The notes beneath the pieces were generated by a model. The model did not search any database. It had not been told where the DNA came from and worked only from the letters and a program-made list of their open reading frames with translations. From Zerene cesonia (taxonomy: Eukaryota; Arthropoda; Insecta; Lepidoptera; Pieridae), in NCBI RefSeq assembly GCF_012273895.1, contig NC_052122.1, forward strand, positions 3,224,001 to 3,288,000: a stretch of DNA of 64,000 nt, in the 5' to 3' direction. Within the stretch, counting starts at the first letter, position 1; the number at the start of each line of letters is the position of its first letter. Position numbers and translations under genes: made by a program. This document shows, one piece after another, positions 24,210 through 36,185 of the stretch.

Positions 24210-26000
24210 TCATTTGTAATTAACTATGAAATATTACATATATATTCGCGATCACACCCAGGACATGGTTAAAAACAAGGCTCACATTAAATTGCTATTA
24301 AAAATCTACGCAACATATTTTCAGCAATTAAAACTGTCAAGTACGACACCCACTTGTGCACGAGGTACCGTACGATTATAAAGATATCTGTGCTAAGGTA
24401 AACGTTTTTCATTTAGGTTTCTTATTAATTATAAGACTAAGTCGGTGGGCATTAAACCGAATGTTTTATGATAACTTAAAGCGTCCATCACCAGTAAATT
24501 ACATGAAAACGCCTTATTGGATTTTCTTTATTATTATTAGGCGTTCCGAATTCTTACATTTCATAAAATTATCTATAAATATTTTATAATCATAAGACCT
24601 GTAGTGATATACTTTATCACTCATTACATAATAAAGACAAACACAAATTCGTTTAAATTTGTAATACAGTCCGAACGTGAGTAATAATAAAACAAACTGT
24701 TTCAAAAACAGAGTCTATTAAATCATTGTAGGCGACGTTGCTTAAAGCGGTTGTACAGCTTTTACACCAGACCGAAAACTTTAAAGTATTCTAATAAGAC
24801 AATCGCATTTGACACAATCACACGTTTCATAATCATCTATGATACATTAACGTTCCAAATGCACAGTATATAATGACTTTTCGTGTATATTTTGATTGAA
24901 GAAAATTTTTCATCCTTGACCTGTTTCAAGAGAATTTCAGAATTATAGAAAATATAGAAGTTACGTGCAAGGTTGTTTTCTATTCCTTCGTTGTATATTT
25001 CAACGGAAATGGTCTCTGAAAAGTTTGTATGGCATGAACCTTACCTACACACTCGTTACGACGTAATTCGTAAAACACTAATGATTTATATATAACTGTA
25101 CATATAACAGTACATATCTATATATATAACTATATATATTTTTAAATGATAGTCATTTAAAGTACCTACGTTTTCAGGTAATTGTTTTTTCGCAAATAAC
25201 AAATCTCGCCGGTCTCCAACGAGAACGCGCCTTTTGCAAAATCACACCCCGTCGTTTATATGTTAATCCCGAAGGTTTTTATTGTATCTGTGACGTCACG
25301 ATTCCGTGCGGCCCCAGATTTTCGAAACGCTACAATTTCGCCACAATAAAGTTCGCAGAGTGACAAATGCAAAGTTGGATTTATACAAAGAGCAGACGGA
25401 ATTTGATAAATGAACACGAACTACAAGAAACATTTGTAAATTACCTATTTCGCTGGCGCCGTATTGTGATCATTAGTTAATTAATTATAAATGAATGCAA
25501 AGTGTGTTTCTTTGTTGGATTCATTCGAGTATCATACGTTTCATGACGACCTATATAAAATTTTGTATCAATTTGTGTAGATATCGGAATAATGGACATA
25601 ATGGCGTAAAATAATGCTGTTTTTTATTTTAATACAACATAGTACTATGTTATATGTGATACATCACACATAATATTATGCGAAAGTTTGTATGGCTAAA
25701 AATGTAAGATATTTGCTGTTCTTTCAAGAAAAGTACCGATTTGGCTAGAATTTTCTATGAAGTTAAAATATGATAGCGTGTCATAAAGAAACGTGACATA
25801 ACGTAGAGTCGAGCTCATGTAGTTATTGTAGAATAAACGCGTAGTAGTTCGTATCTAACATTCATTTTTCTTATATAGGGCGATAAAAAGTTTAGTTATA
25901 ACATTTTATTGATAACCAGCATATTTCCTCATATTTATTTACGTATTTTAAAGTATTCTCATCATGTATTTATCCGTCAGTGATTTCTCCAAGAATCGAA
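24210..26000. other. No gene recognised; GC-richer patch with a CRE-like site
   Basis: The stretch 25200-25460 is less AT-rich than its surroundings and holds TGACGTCA at 25291-25298. Confidence 0.45.
25678..25800 (+). mobile_element. Decayed Helitron-like 5' remnant
   Basis: ATTATGCGAAAGTTTGTATG followed by TGCTGTTCTTTCAAG and GTACCGATTTGGCTAG resembles the start and middle of family A-like elements. Confidence 0.3.
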
Positions 26001-26004
26001 AGTT

Positions 26005-26135
26005 CGACGATATATGTCATCTGCCAACCCGCAATTTGCCAGCGTGGAGAATTATGGCCTGAACCCTCATAGGAGGCCTGTGACCCAACAGTGGGAACTA
26101 TAACTATGAAAATATGCTGATTATGGTGATGATGT
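26005..26135 (+). mobile_element. Non-LTR retroelement 3' fragment
   Basis: GTCATCTGCCAACCCGCAAT, TTGCCAGCGTGGAGAATTAT and GGCCTGAACCCTCATAGG, then AGGCCTGTGACCCAACAGTG and GATGATG, form the recurrent end region of lepidopteran RTE/CR1-like LINEs. The open frame on the opposite strand here is incidental. Confidence 0.6.
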
Positions 26136-26697
26136 TTTTGGAACGTCAAATAAGTACAATAGAGAGAAGAGTTAAGTATATAATATAAACTGCAAATAGA
26201 ATACGAACATAAAGAAAAATATATCTTGAAACGTACGCACCTAACCTTTACGAATCTTAGCTTTTCGCTCAAACCCAGCCATGGCAAAACGAAAATTCGA
26301 AAGTTTTATCAAAAATGTCAAATCGCTTGTATGTTAAATAGTTTCACCACCAGACGTTATTGTTTTACCCGTAATAGCATTCAAAATTGCCTTGTAGGTA
26401 AACGACCACGACGAGCGGTTTCTATATAAAATGGGGTCAATAACTTACGCACACGATACACGACAACTTAGGGAGCGAAAAACTCAAAAATGCTTCAGTA
26501 CAATATACAAGCATATATAAAGTAAAGCAGTTCCTAAGATTACTGATTGTAGAATGAATTAGCTTTGTTAAAACCATTGGCTGTAATGTTTTCCTTTTAC
26601 TTTAATAATTAATATACAAAGATCGGGTCATCATAATTTCTTGCAAATATTAATGTCTAGAATGATTTACAAATATTTATTATTTCATTTATGTACA

Positions 26698-27136
26698 CTA
26701 GCTGTGACCCGCGGTTGAAACCGCGTAAGTCCGTATCCCGTAGGAATATCGGTATAAAAAGTGCCTATGTATTATTTCAGTTGTCCAGCTATCTAGGAAG
26801 CAAATTTCATTACAATCGACTCAGTAGTTTTTGCGTGAAAGAGTAACAGACGCACACATACATATGCATCCATCCTCACAAACTTTCGCATTTATAGTAT
26901 TATTAGTCGCTAATAGATGTCAGGAAGAGTCATAATAAATTGGGACTACTCAAACGCCTCCTATTTGTTAAAAATAAAACACGAATGTGACATTTTCTAA
27001 AAAAGACTCTTAGCTTGATCGATTTATCGCTCCGAAACCCCCTTTATACTAAATTTCATGAAAATCGTTGGAGCCGATTCCGAGATTCCAATTATATATA
27101 TATATACACAAGAATTGCTCGTTTAAAGATATAAGA
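26698..27136 (-). mobile_element. Helitron-like composite element, family B, longest form (439 bp)
   Basis: On the - strand it runs TCTTATATCTTTAAACGAGC, a short TA tract, TTGGAATCTCGGAATCGGC and CTGACATCTATTAGCG, then ACTATAAATGCGAAAGTTTG and the rest of a family A element through to the hairpin (CGCGGTTTCAACCGCG) and CTAG. It thus looks like a family A element whose 5' end has been replaced by about 230 bp of new sequence with its own TC terminus. Confidence 0.75.
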
Positions 27137-27658
27137 TAAAAGTGCCATTTAAACTGAGTTTTTTAAATAGATTTGCGTTTTAACACTTACTCACAAACTA
27201 TAACACATACATGACGTCCGTCACTTTAATAATCTATAAAAATTTACCAATCTTTCTCATTGATCCATAAATATCCATAATAAAGTAGAACTAAAGCAAT
27301 ATGCGATAATGCTTATGCAATTTATTCAGATTTAAACTGTTAGATTTGTCCCTGAAAATTTGTGCTTTATGAATCAATCTTTTTATACACAGATCGAGCA
27401 TCAAGGTCCATTCGAGTAAAAACTTTGACCTTTTCATAAATTCTTTACATTTGGTCTTTGTTAAACTTGGTTCAAAGCTGGGCACACTAACTATACTGAC
27501 TCTGAAATGGTTTCTCTTTAGAAATAACGTTTTTTAAGAAAGTTCTTTCATTTTAACTCTATAAGCTGAGATATCCTATACTTGCCTAGTATATGGGTAG
27601 TCTTTATGCTTTTTTTTTTATATTGAACATCGATTTTTATTTCACGATTTTATATAAA

Positions 27659-27835
27659 ACTAACGGTCCGTCCCGATTTCACCTATGGAACATATTATAT
27701 AGCCTATAGCATCTATAGATCACGTTCAAATCCAACGGTGAAAGAATTATTAACTATTTCTTGAGATTAGCGAGTTCTAACAATAAAAATCTCCTCAGAT
27801 TTATGCTATTAGTATACATATATAAAGGGTGGATG
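27659..27835 (-). mobile_element. Helitron-like element, GGTCCG type
   Basis: It opens CTAACGGTCCGTCCCGATTT, continues with ATAGCCTATAGCATCTATAG and TTCTTGAGATTAGCGAGTTC, and ends near TGCTATTAGTATACATATA. The same order is found, inverted, at 40721-40885. Confidence 0.5.
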
Positions 27836-27839
27836 TCGA

Positions 27840-30270
27840 GTAAATATTGATAATTTTCCCCGGATTCGCATGAGATGAAACGAGATGAAACCTAAGACAT
27901 CCGATCGTCCAACAACGTCTACGAAATAACAAACATCATTCGACTGTTTTATGCTTGTGAATAAATTAATACGTATCTAGTAATATTATTAAGATGAATT
28001 CATTAATTATTTATTTTAAATCAATAATGGAATTAAGAAAAAATGAGTGTCAGTGTTTGAGTTTGAATAAAAGAGTTTTACAAGATTTTCTAGTTTATCA
28101 TGCGTTTTTTAAATTAAGCCACGCGAATATCATGTATTTTCTGTTTAAAATTAATACAGGAACAAAAACAAAATTGAAATGCTTTCCATATTAATTTCAT
28201 CCTCATTAAGCTACGAATAAAAAATTCAACAGTAACTTGAGAGTTGATTAATTACAATTTTAAATAAATTATGCGAGTTCATTTTCTGGACCGATAGCAT
28301 AATCTAGACTCTAACTAGATCTGTAAAATCTTTTCAAAATTGTTCAAATTAAGAATTCATATTTGTTGACTTAATATACAAGATAGATTTTTGTAATGCT
28401 ACCATAAATTACTCTTGATGTTATAGATAGAAAATTAAATACTAAGGAAACATTTCATAATTTTTTGAAGAAAGAAATTACATTCAAAGATTGAGGAAAA
28501 TCCACTTACCCCAGTCGAATCTGTTTAAATAACGCCTAATAAATTGATTGTATATTTTATTTATTAAGTTTGTTCATCCATATAATTGACTCTAATGATC
28601 GATACAAGGTGCGAAGCAAAGTGCATGGTGTAATTTTAACAGATTTTACTCGGTTCGATTCGTAGGTAGGAAAAGGGAATGTTCGTATCTTTGAACGAAA
28701 TTTCTTTCTTTTCAAAAATTATTTGAGCAAATTTTCTATCTACTGTATCAAGAGGTGGTTCAGGGGGTATTAATTATATATTATACATTACGTATTACTA
28801 ATGTTTATTTCATATTGTGCATATGAAGTGATTCCAGTGCTTGTGCGCAAAATAACACAAGTAAACGAAATAAGATGACATTCGGTACATACACACTGGC
28901 TACTTTTCACAAAAACATCGCGCAAACAAAATCCCGGGTCACAACGGCAATTTCTCAATAATCCTTACATCTACCAGTTCGCAAATAACGAAAGCAACAT
29001 TTAAGCTCAAACAATCAGTTTGTTTACTTTACTTTGCAAGTTATTGAGGAGACGGTGTCGTTTGACTTCTGTTTGTATTAAATTTTCAAGAACCCAGTTA
29101 TATTTACAAGTTGAACACTTTCCGTTGCGTCGCCCGATATTTCTTGTTCAAGGGAAAATAACTTATAAAGATTTAGGGTAAGTGAGTTGTGACAGTGACT
29201 ATAAATTAGGTGCCCGTTGTTATTCGAAGTAGTGAAATCATACTGTACGGTTTATGAATGTTGTTTTCCATTGTTCTAAAGACTATTATTTTAACACTTA
29301 TTTCGTGTAACTTATTGTGAAGTAATTTTAAACTAACTGTTAATCAAATACTGCGAATTTACTCGCTGATAAGTAGGTGTTAAGTGTAGGTGTGAAGTGA
29401 AAGGTTTCACCACATTTTGATAAAGCAGAAGATCCTTCGCCATATTCAATGTAATTCTAAACACTAATCAATCTTTTCTGCTAAGTATGTTCCCTAGAAA
29501 AGGTATTTGTCGAGAAATAATATTTTCCTACAAAGATGGGGGTTCCAAGAAATATTAAAGAGATCGATTTCAAACCGACTACATAAAGAATAGATATCAC
29601 CTTACGATTTATCTACATTATTTCATCATTTTTCTTATTCTCGCAGTACTTTAAAAAACGTTATGAATTAAACGTACACAACAACTGTAAATGTCGATAC
29701 AGTTCAGTAGAAACATTACACGGTATAGTCAAATAACGTTATAATGAATAAGCCCTAAAATTTCCAAGTGCCTTGTCAAACTGATAGCATTTCCGCAATG
29801 AATTACGAAGCTTAAGTTATGTTCAATTAGCACAGTAATGTATGGCCTAGAAGTCTAGTACAATAACGCGCCTGATTTATGACTGTTGCGTTACCGTCAG
29901 AGTAAATGTTAATTAGTTCGTAATGCTCAAACGTAGTCTTTTCATTAATTACTCGCACTCAACCCTACACCAATGTAATCAAGTATACGAATGCCAGGTG
30001 ATATAAATAGGGGAGACATTCGTTAAAGTGATTATGCCCTCCCTTGTTCAGTTGTCATTCTGTTTTTCCATCTTCGTTTCCTCGAAATAATTTCATTTTT
30101 CAAAGTGAAATTCTCGTATTACTTATTACTGAAATGTATGAAATTACTGAATTGATAAGACTTCTCATTTAGTTAAATTGCAAATTTTTGCTCTTTAAAC
30201 TGATTATTATAGACTACAGAGTTCCTTCTCGGTTCCTCTCTGATGAAACTGTTAGAAAAGATGGTAAATG
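27840..30270. other. No coding gene recognised; possible UTR exon
   Basis: A consensus donor GTAAGTGAG follows 29177, and an initiator-like TCAGTT occurs near 29008. No protein-coding exon is seen. Confidence 0.4.
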
Positions 30271-30274
30271 ATTG

Positions 30275-30580
30275 ATTTTTAAATGTCATAGCGGGCAACG
30301 GATCTGGTGGTTCGGCTGTTCGTAAGCGATCACCACCGCCCATGAACATTTGCAGAGGATGTCTCTGCGGATGCGTTGCCTTTAAAGGGGTAAGGGTAAA
30401 AGAAAGGATTTACGATTGGAAAGAAGGAATTGACTGGGATGGGTTAGGAAAGAAACGGGTCTCCGATTCTCCCACTCACCGTACGAAACACAGCGGCACA
30501 CCACTATTTCAAACCAGTTTTCTGTGGGGGTGTGGTACTTCAGCGGAGCGTACTGGCCCAATTTGTAGGGTAGTCGGTAC
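30275..30580 (-). mobile_element. Non-LTR retroelement 3' end
   Basis: Third copy, - orientation: a short T-run, AAATGTCATAGCGGGCAAC, GATCACCACCGCCCATGAAC, a diverged CAGAG/CTCTG hairpin, CCCACTCACCGTACGAAAC and TTCTGTGGGGGTGTGGTAC. An open frame through it is incidental. Confidence 0.6.
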
Positions 30581-31106
30581 GACTGTTGGCAGTATACGCT
30601 TGATCTGGCTTTCCTAATGCTAAAAGTTGGGGTAAAACGACAACTGATATTAGGACGCTATCCAAATAAAGCAAAAATCAACATCACAGTATTCGAAACA
30701 AATATTTATAAAGGACTATAATGAATTGTAGCAGTATTTGTTACGGAAACTGTGATCAACGAAGTCGCAGACACCTGGTAAATAGCGCTAGTACGGGCCC
30801 CTTATCTCATAATCAAAATGAACTGAGCGCTCTGCTGACAGATTGTAAAGTAAACAGCTTGTTGTTGAGCAAATTGTGATACAATTCGATGGAACTGATG
30901 CCGGGTAAGTTGAACGTCGGTCTTTTTGCGTCAAACGTCTGTTTTACTCTGCTTTATAGTTGGTCCGTGACTTAACTTGCTAAAGGCCGATTTTTCAGAT
31001 ATTGGTCGAATCTTTTCCGTCAAGTATTATACAATAAACAAATGACGTGTAAAATGTCGTATGTCGGTGAATTAGAACACATTTTTGAATGACCTGATAC
31101 GATATA

Positions 31107-31375
31107 TCTTATACCTTTAAATCTCGGAATCGGCTCCAACGATTTTCATGAAATTTAGTATATAGGGGGTTTCGGGGGCGATAAATCGATCTAGCTAGGA
31201 ATTTTTTTTAGAAAATGTCATATTCGTGTTTTTTTTTCCTGACATCTATTGGTGAATAATAATACTATTTTGCTTCGTAGATAGCTGGACAACTGAAATA
31301 ACACATAGGCACTTTTTATACCGATATTCCTATGGGATACGGACTTACGCGGTTTCAACCGCGGGTCACAGCTAG
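31107..31375 (+). mobile_element. Helitron-like element, family B, short form
   Basis: It starts TCTTATACCTTTAAA and passes directly into ATCTCGGAATCGGCTCC. The GAGCAATTCTTG block and TA tract seen in the other B copies are therefore deleted. It ends CGCGGTTTCAACCGCG, GGTCACAGCTAG, followed by T. Confidence 0.75.
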
Positions 31376-31379
31376 TGAT

Positions 31380-32630
31380 AATTTAACATAGGGACTGAAA
31401 AATCAGCCTCTAAGACTACTATAAACTAACTATATATACAGAAGTTTAAAAATGCTTATTATATTGTCTTTTATTGACTTAAAATTGACGTTGACACAGT
31501 TGTTGGCAAATTGAGTTCTAAGTTTACGAGCAGCTATGTAAAGCTAATAAAGTTCAATACATGCTCAGATTTCGTAATTTACCGTATAATTATGGTCTCA
31601 TTATATCCATGTCAATACAAATTGCTACAAATTTCGATATTATTGTTACTAATTGTAGTATTCAATAACAGTGTTATTTAAATTAATAGTAGTCGTTTGT
31701 TCCTTTTTCATAATTAATATCAATGTTGTACTAATTAATTCAGAACAATATTTAAATTGCATTAAATTGAACAATGATCATTGTGAAATTCAATAACTCT
31801 ATATAGAAATAATATTATCATGTTAGAAGACATATAAATAATTGACTTATTGACTATTGTGTCGTGTCAAGTATCGTATACATAAATAAAATAATTAATT
31901 GAAGATTCAGTGGGACTTATTTAGAACAGAAACTCTTTTGTTTTCACCTCTCCAGTAGGTATATACGATTTGAATTGAGCGCTTCAAAATTTATCGCCAG
32001 AGGAGACAGCGTTCGAATTTAAAATAGATCGCCGTAACTTTTAAACTCAATTATTGTTTTGTTTAATTGAGAGATTTTCAGTTACATGATTTCTTTATGA
32101 GATTGTTCCTAACGAATGTCCCATTGTGTGCGAGTACTTAATATAAGGTAAGTTTGACTTTTGCTTCGCGAAATGTCATACTAATGAAGAATTTAAAAAG
32201 TAAGTATTACAAGCACTGCGAAGGTATACAGTATAAGTTTTACTTTACAATAACGGTGGCGTTTTCCCCTCGTTTCAGATATTGAAAGGAAAATCGTGTA
32301 CCTCATAAAACTATTAACGTGTGTGTACACATACTTAGTGTGATGGAGTGTGTACGTGCATTCTATCCTGGAAGATAATGCGAACAAGAAAAGGTAAAAT
32401 CGAAGTAAACAAATTAGATACATTGAGTTACGTAGTTACATCGCGCAAGAACTTTTCTTGCATTTGAAATCGATATACATAGTTTTTAAAGAATATACCT
32501 ACTACAAATATGGAAAGAAATAAACTCAAAATATGTTTAATACATTACTTTTTAGACAGTTCTAAATAACTTTAGGTAAATAATTGTATAATATAGAATC
32601 AGATAATAGAATTCTTGTCATTAGTTATTC
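31380..32630. other. No coding gene recognised; strong isolated donor
   Basis: AAG/GTAAGT occurs at 32145-32153, preceded by AG acceptors after pyrimidine tracts. No frame is supported. Confidence 0.4.
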
Positions 32631-32635
32631 AAATA

Positions 32636-32880
32636 TGTTTTTTATTTATTTTTTGAGTGATAGTTGGCAAAATATCTGGTGGGTGGCTGGGTGGTATGCA
32701 ACCAGCACTGCCCATAAACATATACATTGCAGAATATAGAAATCAGTTAGAATATAAAAAGCAGTCTGCTAATTAATTAAAAAAAAATTGGATTGCCAAC
32801 AGAAGTAGAAAGTGGTTGATAAAAGGATTGATTGAGGGAATAAAAGTAATGGGAATTATAAGGAAAAGGATATGGGCCAA
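32636..32880 (-). mobile_element. Decayed non-LTR retroelement 3' end
   Basis: A T-rich left edge, GTGATAGTTGGCAAAATATC, ACCAGCACTGCCCATAAAC and AAAGGATTGATTGAGGGAAT keep the order of the 9414-9741 family but are strongly diverged, so this is an old copy. Confidence 0.45.
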
Positions 32881-33125
32881 GCGTCATAACGTATTCGTAA
32901 TGGTCTTGTAAGCGTATCGGTCATATGCAACGCGCACGGGGCCTATTGCTTTGTAATATCTCAGATTATAATTGTTTATGATACATTCATAATAAACTAG
33001 CTTTCTCTTCAGATGAATGGGAGGGAAGAAGGAGGATGAAAAGGATTTTTAATTGTTAGATTGTGATGGAAGTAAAAAGTGACGTGCTAGTTAAGCGTAT
33101 TTTGGTTCGCGTTTAATTCAACAAA

Positions 33126-33245
33126 CCAGGCCAAGTGTGAGTTAAACGCGCGCACGAAGGTTTCCATATTAATATCTATAAAAACGGCTAAAATCACGTT
33201 AGTTGTCCTATGTGTTGTTATGGCAACAACAGAACAATATTTTCT
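33126..33245 (+). repeat. Dispersed insect repeat (GGCCAAGTGTGAGTT...CGCGCACGAAGG)
   Basis: CAGGCCAAGTGTGAGTTAAA, CGCGCGCACGAAGGTTTCC, AAAAACGGCTAAAATCACG and TTATGGCAACAACAGAACA form a truncated copy of a phrase that is very abundant in lepidopteran DNA. The class is uncertain. Confidence 0.5.
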
Positions 33246-33277
33246 AACTAAAATAATAATAAATATTTAATTGTAAA

Positions 33278-33672
33278 CTATTGGGAACTATGGCACCGGC
33301 CTTTTCAGTTTTTTTAGGGCAAAAATGTGTTGGCAGGCGGTGACTCGCCCTCCCACTGTATGGGCCCCCGAATAAGTCGCTGCAATAATGCGACAAGGGG
33401 GCAATATATTGTAAGCAGCTAAGGGTGGAGAGGCATCGCTGGACTTTAAACAACGATCACGTGCTCCCTGAGGGTCCAGCATCACGTGCCCACTCGCCAC
33501 TTACGCTTCGCATCCACCCTTCGAGCTAAAAGCTCTCGCAACTCCACTCTGACTGGCCGGTTAAGGCAAGCCGGAGATGAGGACAGGGGCTCCCCCGGGA
33601 GCATTCGGGCCCGCGGGGTTGCTACCCCCGACACCTCGCCACAAGGTGCCGTGCGGGCTTATTATTATTATG
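33278..33672 (+). mobile_element. GC-rich repeat with (TTA)n tail, copy 1 (probable non-LTR 3' UTR)
   Basis: It begins ACTATTGGGAACTATGGCAC and contains GGCAGGCGGTGACTCGCC, GACAAGGGGGCAATAT, AAGGCAAGCCGGAGATGAGG and CTCCCCCGGGAG, and ends CCTCGCCACAAGGTGCC, GGGCTTATTATTATTATG. The short tandem tail suggests a non-LTR element of the kind that ends in TAA/TTA repeats. A second copy follows at 33939. Confidence 0.5.
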
Positions 33673-33938
33673 TGTATCTCTCCATAATACTCGGGTACCT
33701 CCAGAAGGAAAGCACTCGGTCTTTTGGAAGGCTTACGTGGGGACACAGATCCAACACGCAGAGGCCCTTTAGAGAATTTAATGTGTTGTGGGACACCAGC
33801 CGCAGCCTGTCCATGACTGCACTATGGAGATACAGCCCTGGGCAGTGCGCGGCCGATGTAGGACTTTTGAAAAAAAAATAGAACGGAACAAAACTGGGCC
33901 TTGGAAAGGGGGTGTTCGATGGATTGGTAGGTTGGGTC

Positions 33939-34405
33939 TATGGGAAACTATAGGCGTCTGCCTTTTCAACTTCGAAAAATTGAAAATGAGTGGCAGACGG
34001 TGACTTGCCAGTTCGGTCGATGGGCTCCCAAAAAAGTTACCTAAAATAGAAACAAGGGGGCAACATCAGCTGACTGTCTATGGGTGTAGAGAGGTGCGGC
34101 ACCGGTTTCACCATCGCGGGCCCGCAGGCCCGCATCTGGTTTTCCCGCTATTACGCCATTAGACACTTCCACCCTCGAGCATATAGCTCTTGCATCTCCA
34201 CTCTGGACGACCAATTAAGGCAAGCCAGAGATGGGGGATCCTGAACCTCGTCATTGTTCACTCCGAACTGCCACTAAGAAAGTCCGGAGGTGAGGACAGG
34301 GACCTCCCCCGGGAGAACTAAGGACCGCGGGGGCGCTACTCCCCGTCACCTCGCCACAAGGTGGGCACCTTGCGGGTTTTATTATTATTATTATTTTATT
34401 ATTTA
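33939..34405 (+). mobile_element. GC-rich repeat with (ATT)n tail, copy 2
   Basis: It has the same block order as 33278-33672: CTATGGGAAACTATAGGCG, GGCAGACGGTGACTTGCC, ACAAGGGGGCAACAT, AAGGCAAGCCAGAGATGGGG, CTCCCCCGGGAG and CCTCGCCACAAGGTGGGC, then a (TTATTA)n tail. It has an extra insertion of about 70 bp in the middle. The stretch between the copies (33673-33938) is also GC-rich and probably part of the same element, but has no intact frame. Confidence 0.5.
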
Positions 34406-34477
34406 AATCTATTCACCCCGGCTTCACATGTGGTACTTTTTTCTTTCCATTAAAAACCTTTCTCGAGTTTTTCGGAA

Positions 34478-34745
34478 CACATTCCTCTGCGATTGCGTTT
34501 CCTGCTTTTAGGGGATAAGGAATAAGGAGAGGATTTATGAGACGAAAAGAATGGATTAGGGATTAGGTGGGGTGAAAAAACGAAACGGGCCTCCAGCTCC
34601 CCACCTACCGTACGAAACACAGTAGCATTCAAAAGCTACCATTTCATGCCGCCATTCTGTGTACTGGTACTTGGTACTGGATACTTCCCCGGCCCGAGAT
34701 GAACCAATTTGTACCGAAGCTTCGAGCACGCTCCCACGTCGAAAG
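34478..34745 (-). mobile_element. Non-LTR retroelement 3' end, lacking the terminal part
   Basis: CCTCTGCGATTGCGTTTCC, GGGGATAAGGAATAAGGAG, CGGGCCTCCAGCTCCCCACC, GTACGAAACACAGTAGCATT and CCAATTTGTACCGAAGC match the 9414 family. The final part with poly(A) is absent. Confidence 0.55.
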
Positions 34746-34809
34746 ATTTTTAAGTAAAAGATTACTACGAGACAAATTTACATCCTGACATGTAGAATTT
34801 ATTGTTAAA

Positions 34810-34969
34810 CTAGCTTCCCGCAGCTTCGCCCACCTCCGTATTTTTCTTATCATTTAAACGTTCCCTGGACTATTATAAATGCATCAAAATCAAAATTATC
34901 AAAATCGGCAAAGCCACTCTTCGAGTTTTAGCGAGCCTAACGAACAGCAATTGATTTTTATATATTAGA
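34810..34969 (-). mobile_element. Helitron-like element, complete (160 bp)
   Basis: CTAG at 34810, then CTTCCCGCAGCTTCGCCCAC, AAAATCGGCAAAGCCACTC and TTTTAGCGAGCCTAACGAAC, and it ends TTTTTATATATTAGA before T. On the - strand it starts TCTAATATATAAAAATCAAT. It overlaps the edge of an older retroelement region. Confidence 0.6.
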
Positions 34970-34974
34970 TTATT

Positions 34975-36185
34975 AATACAGACATATTCAGAGATATTTT
35001 TGACCTACCTACTAATATATCTATTACTTTTCTTTCAAATATAAGGTATTTATTTGAGTCTTCTTTCTTGGGTTATTTTTTCGATAAAATATATGCGCGT
35101 AAACTATAATTTAAGGATACGACCGAAGGAATTCGGTCATAAATGTATAATCCCGAGTGAGATATACATATTACATAAAGTTTTTACGACTCCTTATGCA
35201 TTGATAGGTCTTAAAATATCCATAGAACTCTATTATTTTTATACTGCATATAAAATAGATCAATATTAAAGTTGATTCATAAAAATGTAAAAATTTTTCG
35301 AATTTTATTTAATTACATTTCAACTTTATGAAACACATTAATATCATCTCAAATTGATCAGTAAATCGGCTTCGTGTCTGATACAACATAGTTCTGGCTA
35401 CAAATTCATGCATTCTTCCTAAAGAATCTTACTTAACGTGGAGCTAAGATGATTATTTTCATACACAGGGCATGGCCACATATATGACGACAATATTCCT
35501 AGGATTACATCGTCGTGTCAACAGTTCTCTACTTTGAGCCACATAAATTACTTCCAATATTGCTCCCTCGACCTATTTCAGTTGCCAGACTAAACTTATA
35601 TTGTGTAACTTTTAGCTGGGTTGCTGACTATTGAATGGGCGATGCATCCGTCATTTCTGATAAAGTTTCTTCCGGACTGAAGAACATGACCCTGGAGAGA
35701 ACTCTAGGAGTTAGTCGATGTTTTCCATATTTGTTTTAATAAAACGAGCAAGAATAGTCTCACCTTTCTATGCTATATAAGTGCGCAGTTAATATTATTT
35801 TTAACCGACTTAAAAAAGTGAAGTTTATTGTATTCAACCGTAAATATATAGGTATGTATTTTTGGTCTATCTTCGTGGATGATATTGTCCTTGGTGAACT
35901 GACTTAAATAAGCATTTTTATTATATAGGAGATATTCCAAATTATCAATTGTTTAGAAAAGCAACGTATTTGAGGGTAAATTTAGAATATTATTTTCTAT
36001 CTCCATAATGTTGTTTTTGACTCTGTTCTATGTTATATTGCTTTTCTCTCCTCTATTGTTTATCTCTCTTTACTGCATATTTATACTATCCTTGCTCCTA
36101 TATGTATTAATTTCTTATCTATATATTTGTACAATTTCTTGTATGTATTTGTACACTTTCTACCTTTTCAAAATTTATATTTCCT
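34975..36185. other. No gene recognised
   Basis: AT-rich. The hydrophobic open frame at 36008-36352 is a T-rich tract leading into a retroelement fragment and the gap. Confidence 0.5.
35802..35900 (+). repeat. Copy of the AACCGACTTC repeat
   Basis: TAACCGACTTAAAAAAGTGA, AGTTTATTGTATTCAACCG, then GGTATGTATTTTTGG. Confidence 0.4.

Noticed and set aside
33486..34003. Several open frames in the GC-rich repeat
   Set aside because: They fall in the non-coding 3' region of a retroelement seen twice; no reverse transcriptase motif is visible.
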